From CAZXDS01 sp964639525 (GTDB lineage: Bacteria > Bacteroidota > Ignavibacteria > Ignavibacteriales > Melioribacteraceae): a DNA stretch of 6,280 bases. Each line of letters opens with the position of its first letter. The first letter of the stretch is position 1. A model generated the notes under the pieces. The model was not told the origin of the DNA, ran no database searches, and saw only the letters and a list, made by a program, of their open reading frames with translations. Location: contig CAZXDS010000190.1 of the NCBI GenBank assembly GCA_964639525.1, positions 1 to 6,280 of the forward strand. Direction: 5' to 3'. Both the position numbers and the translations under genes were made by a program. Positions 6,239 to 6,280 of this stretch are shown here, piece after piece.

Positions 6239-6280
6239 AAATATTTTACCATTTTATCGGTTAATAAATTTAAAAACAAT

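Larger units (their letters stand above)
5939..6280. other. Intergenic region upstream of tatA with no gene
   Basis: These 342 bases carry no convincing coding sequence on either strand. In order from tatA outward they hold the tatA ribosome binding site, the candidate promoter, the AT-rich hairpin and the palindrome pair; the stretch 6114-6181 shows nothing I can name, and 6207-6216 is the short palindrome TAATGCATTA. No tRNA-like or riboswitch-like fold was recognised. The neighbouring gene is beyond the right edge. Confidence 0.7.

Overview
The window holds one minus-strand gene cluster, read from high to low coordinates, that encodes an exported complex iron-sulfur molybdoenzyme (CISM) of the polysulfide/tetrathionate reductase type with two accessory genes. 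In transcription order it contains: tatA (5938-5756), an outer-membrane beta-barrel porin (5759-4794), a four-cluster ferredoxin-type electron-transfer subunit (start re-set to 4768, end 3812), a NrfD/PsrC-type ten-helix membrane subunit (3796-2522), and the molybdopterin catalytic subunit (start 2520, running off the left edge with no stop after 840 codons). The gaps are a 4-base overlap, 25, 15 and 1 base, and each gene has its own clear Shine-Dalgarno sequence, so a single mRNA is very likely.

The parts form a coherent chain. The membrane subunit would exchange electrons with the quinone pool, the four [4Fe-4S] clusters of the ferredoxin subunit would carry them, and the Mo-bisPGD subunit would use them on a substrate outside the cytoplasmic membrane. 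The catalytic subunit has a canonical twin-arginine leader and the ferredoxin subunit a degenerate one (Arg-Thr), which fits a tatA gene heading the cluster. The porin could admit the substrate through the outer membrane. The core order B-C-A matches Salmonella ttrBCA, and the catalytic subunit most resembles the TtrA branch as far as I can judge by eye. The true substrate (tetrathionate, another sulfur oxyanion, polysulfide, arsenate or selenate) cannot be fixed from the sequence alone.

Upstream of tatA lie about 340 bases without a gene (5939-6280). They hold a good candidate promoter (TTTACA-17-TAAAAT), a weak hairpin, and two small palindromes resembling the dispersed intergenic repeats of Bacteroidota/Ignavibacteriota-type genomes. 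The AT-rich sequence, the porin style and these repeats suggest that broad group (FCB superphylum). The uniformly strong Shine-Dalgarno sequences argue against classical Bacteroidia/Flavobacteriia and somewhat for an Ignavibacteria-like lineage. This placement is inference.

I do not see a wholly new system. The points worth a second look are the architecture (a dedicated TatA plus a porin fused translationally to a CISM operon), the degenerate Tat signal, a long insert in the ferredoxin subunit, and the palindrome pair.
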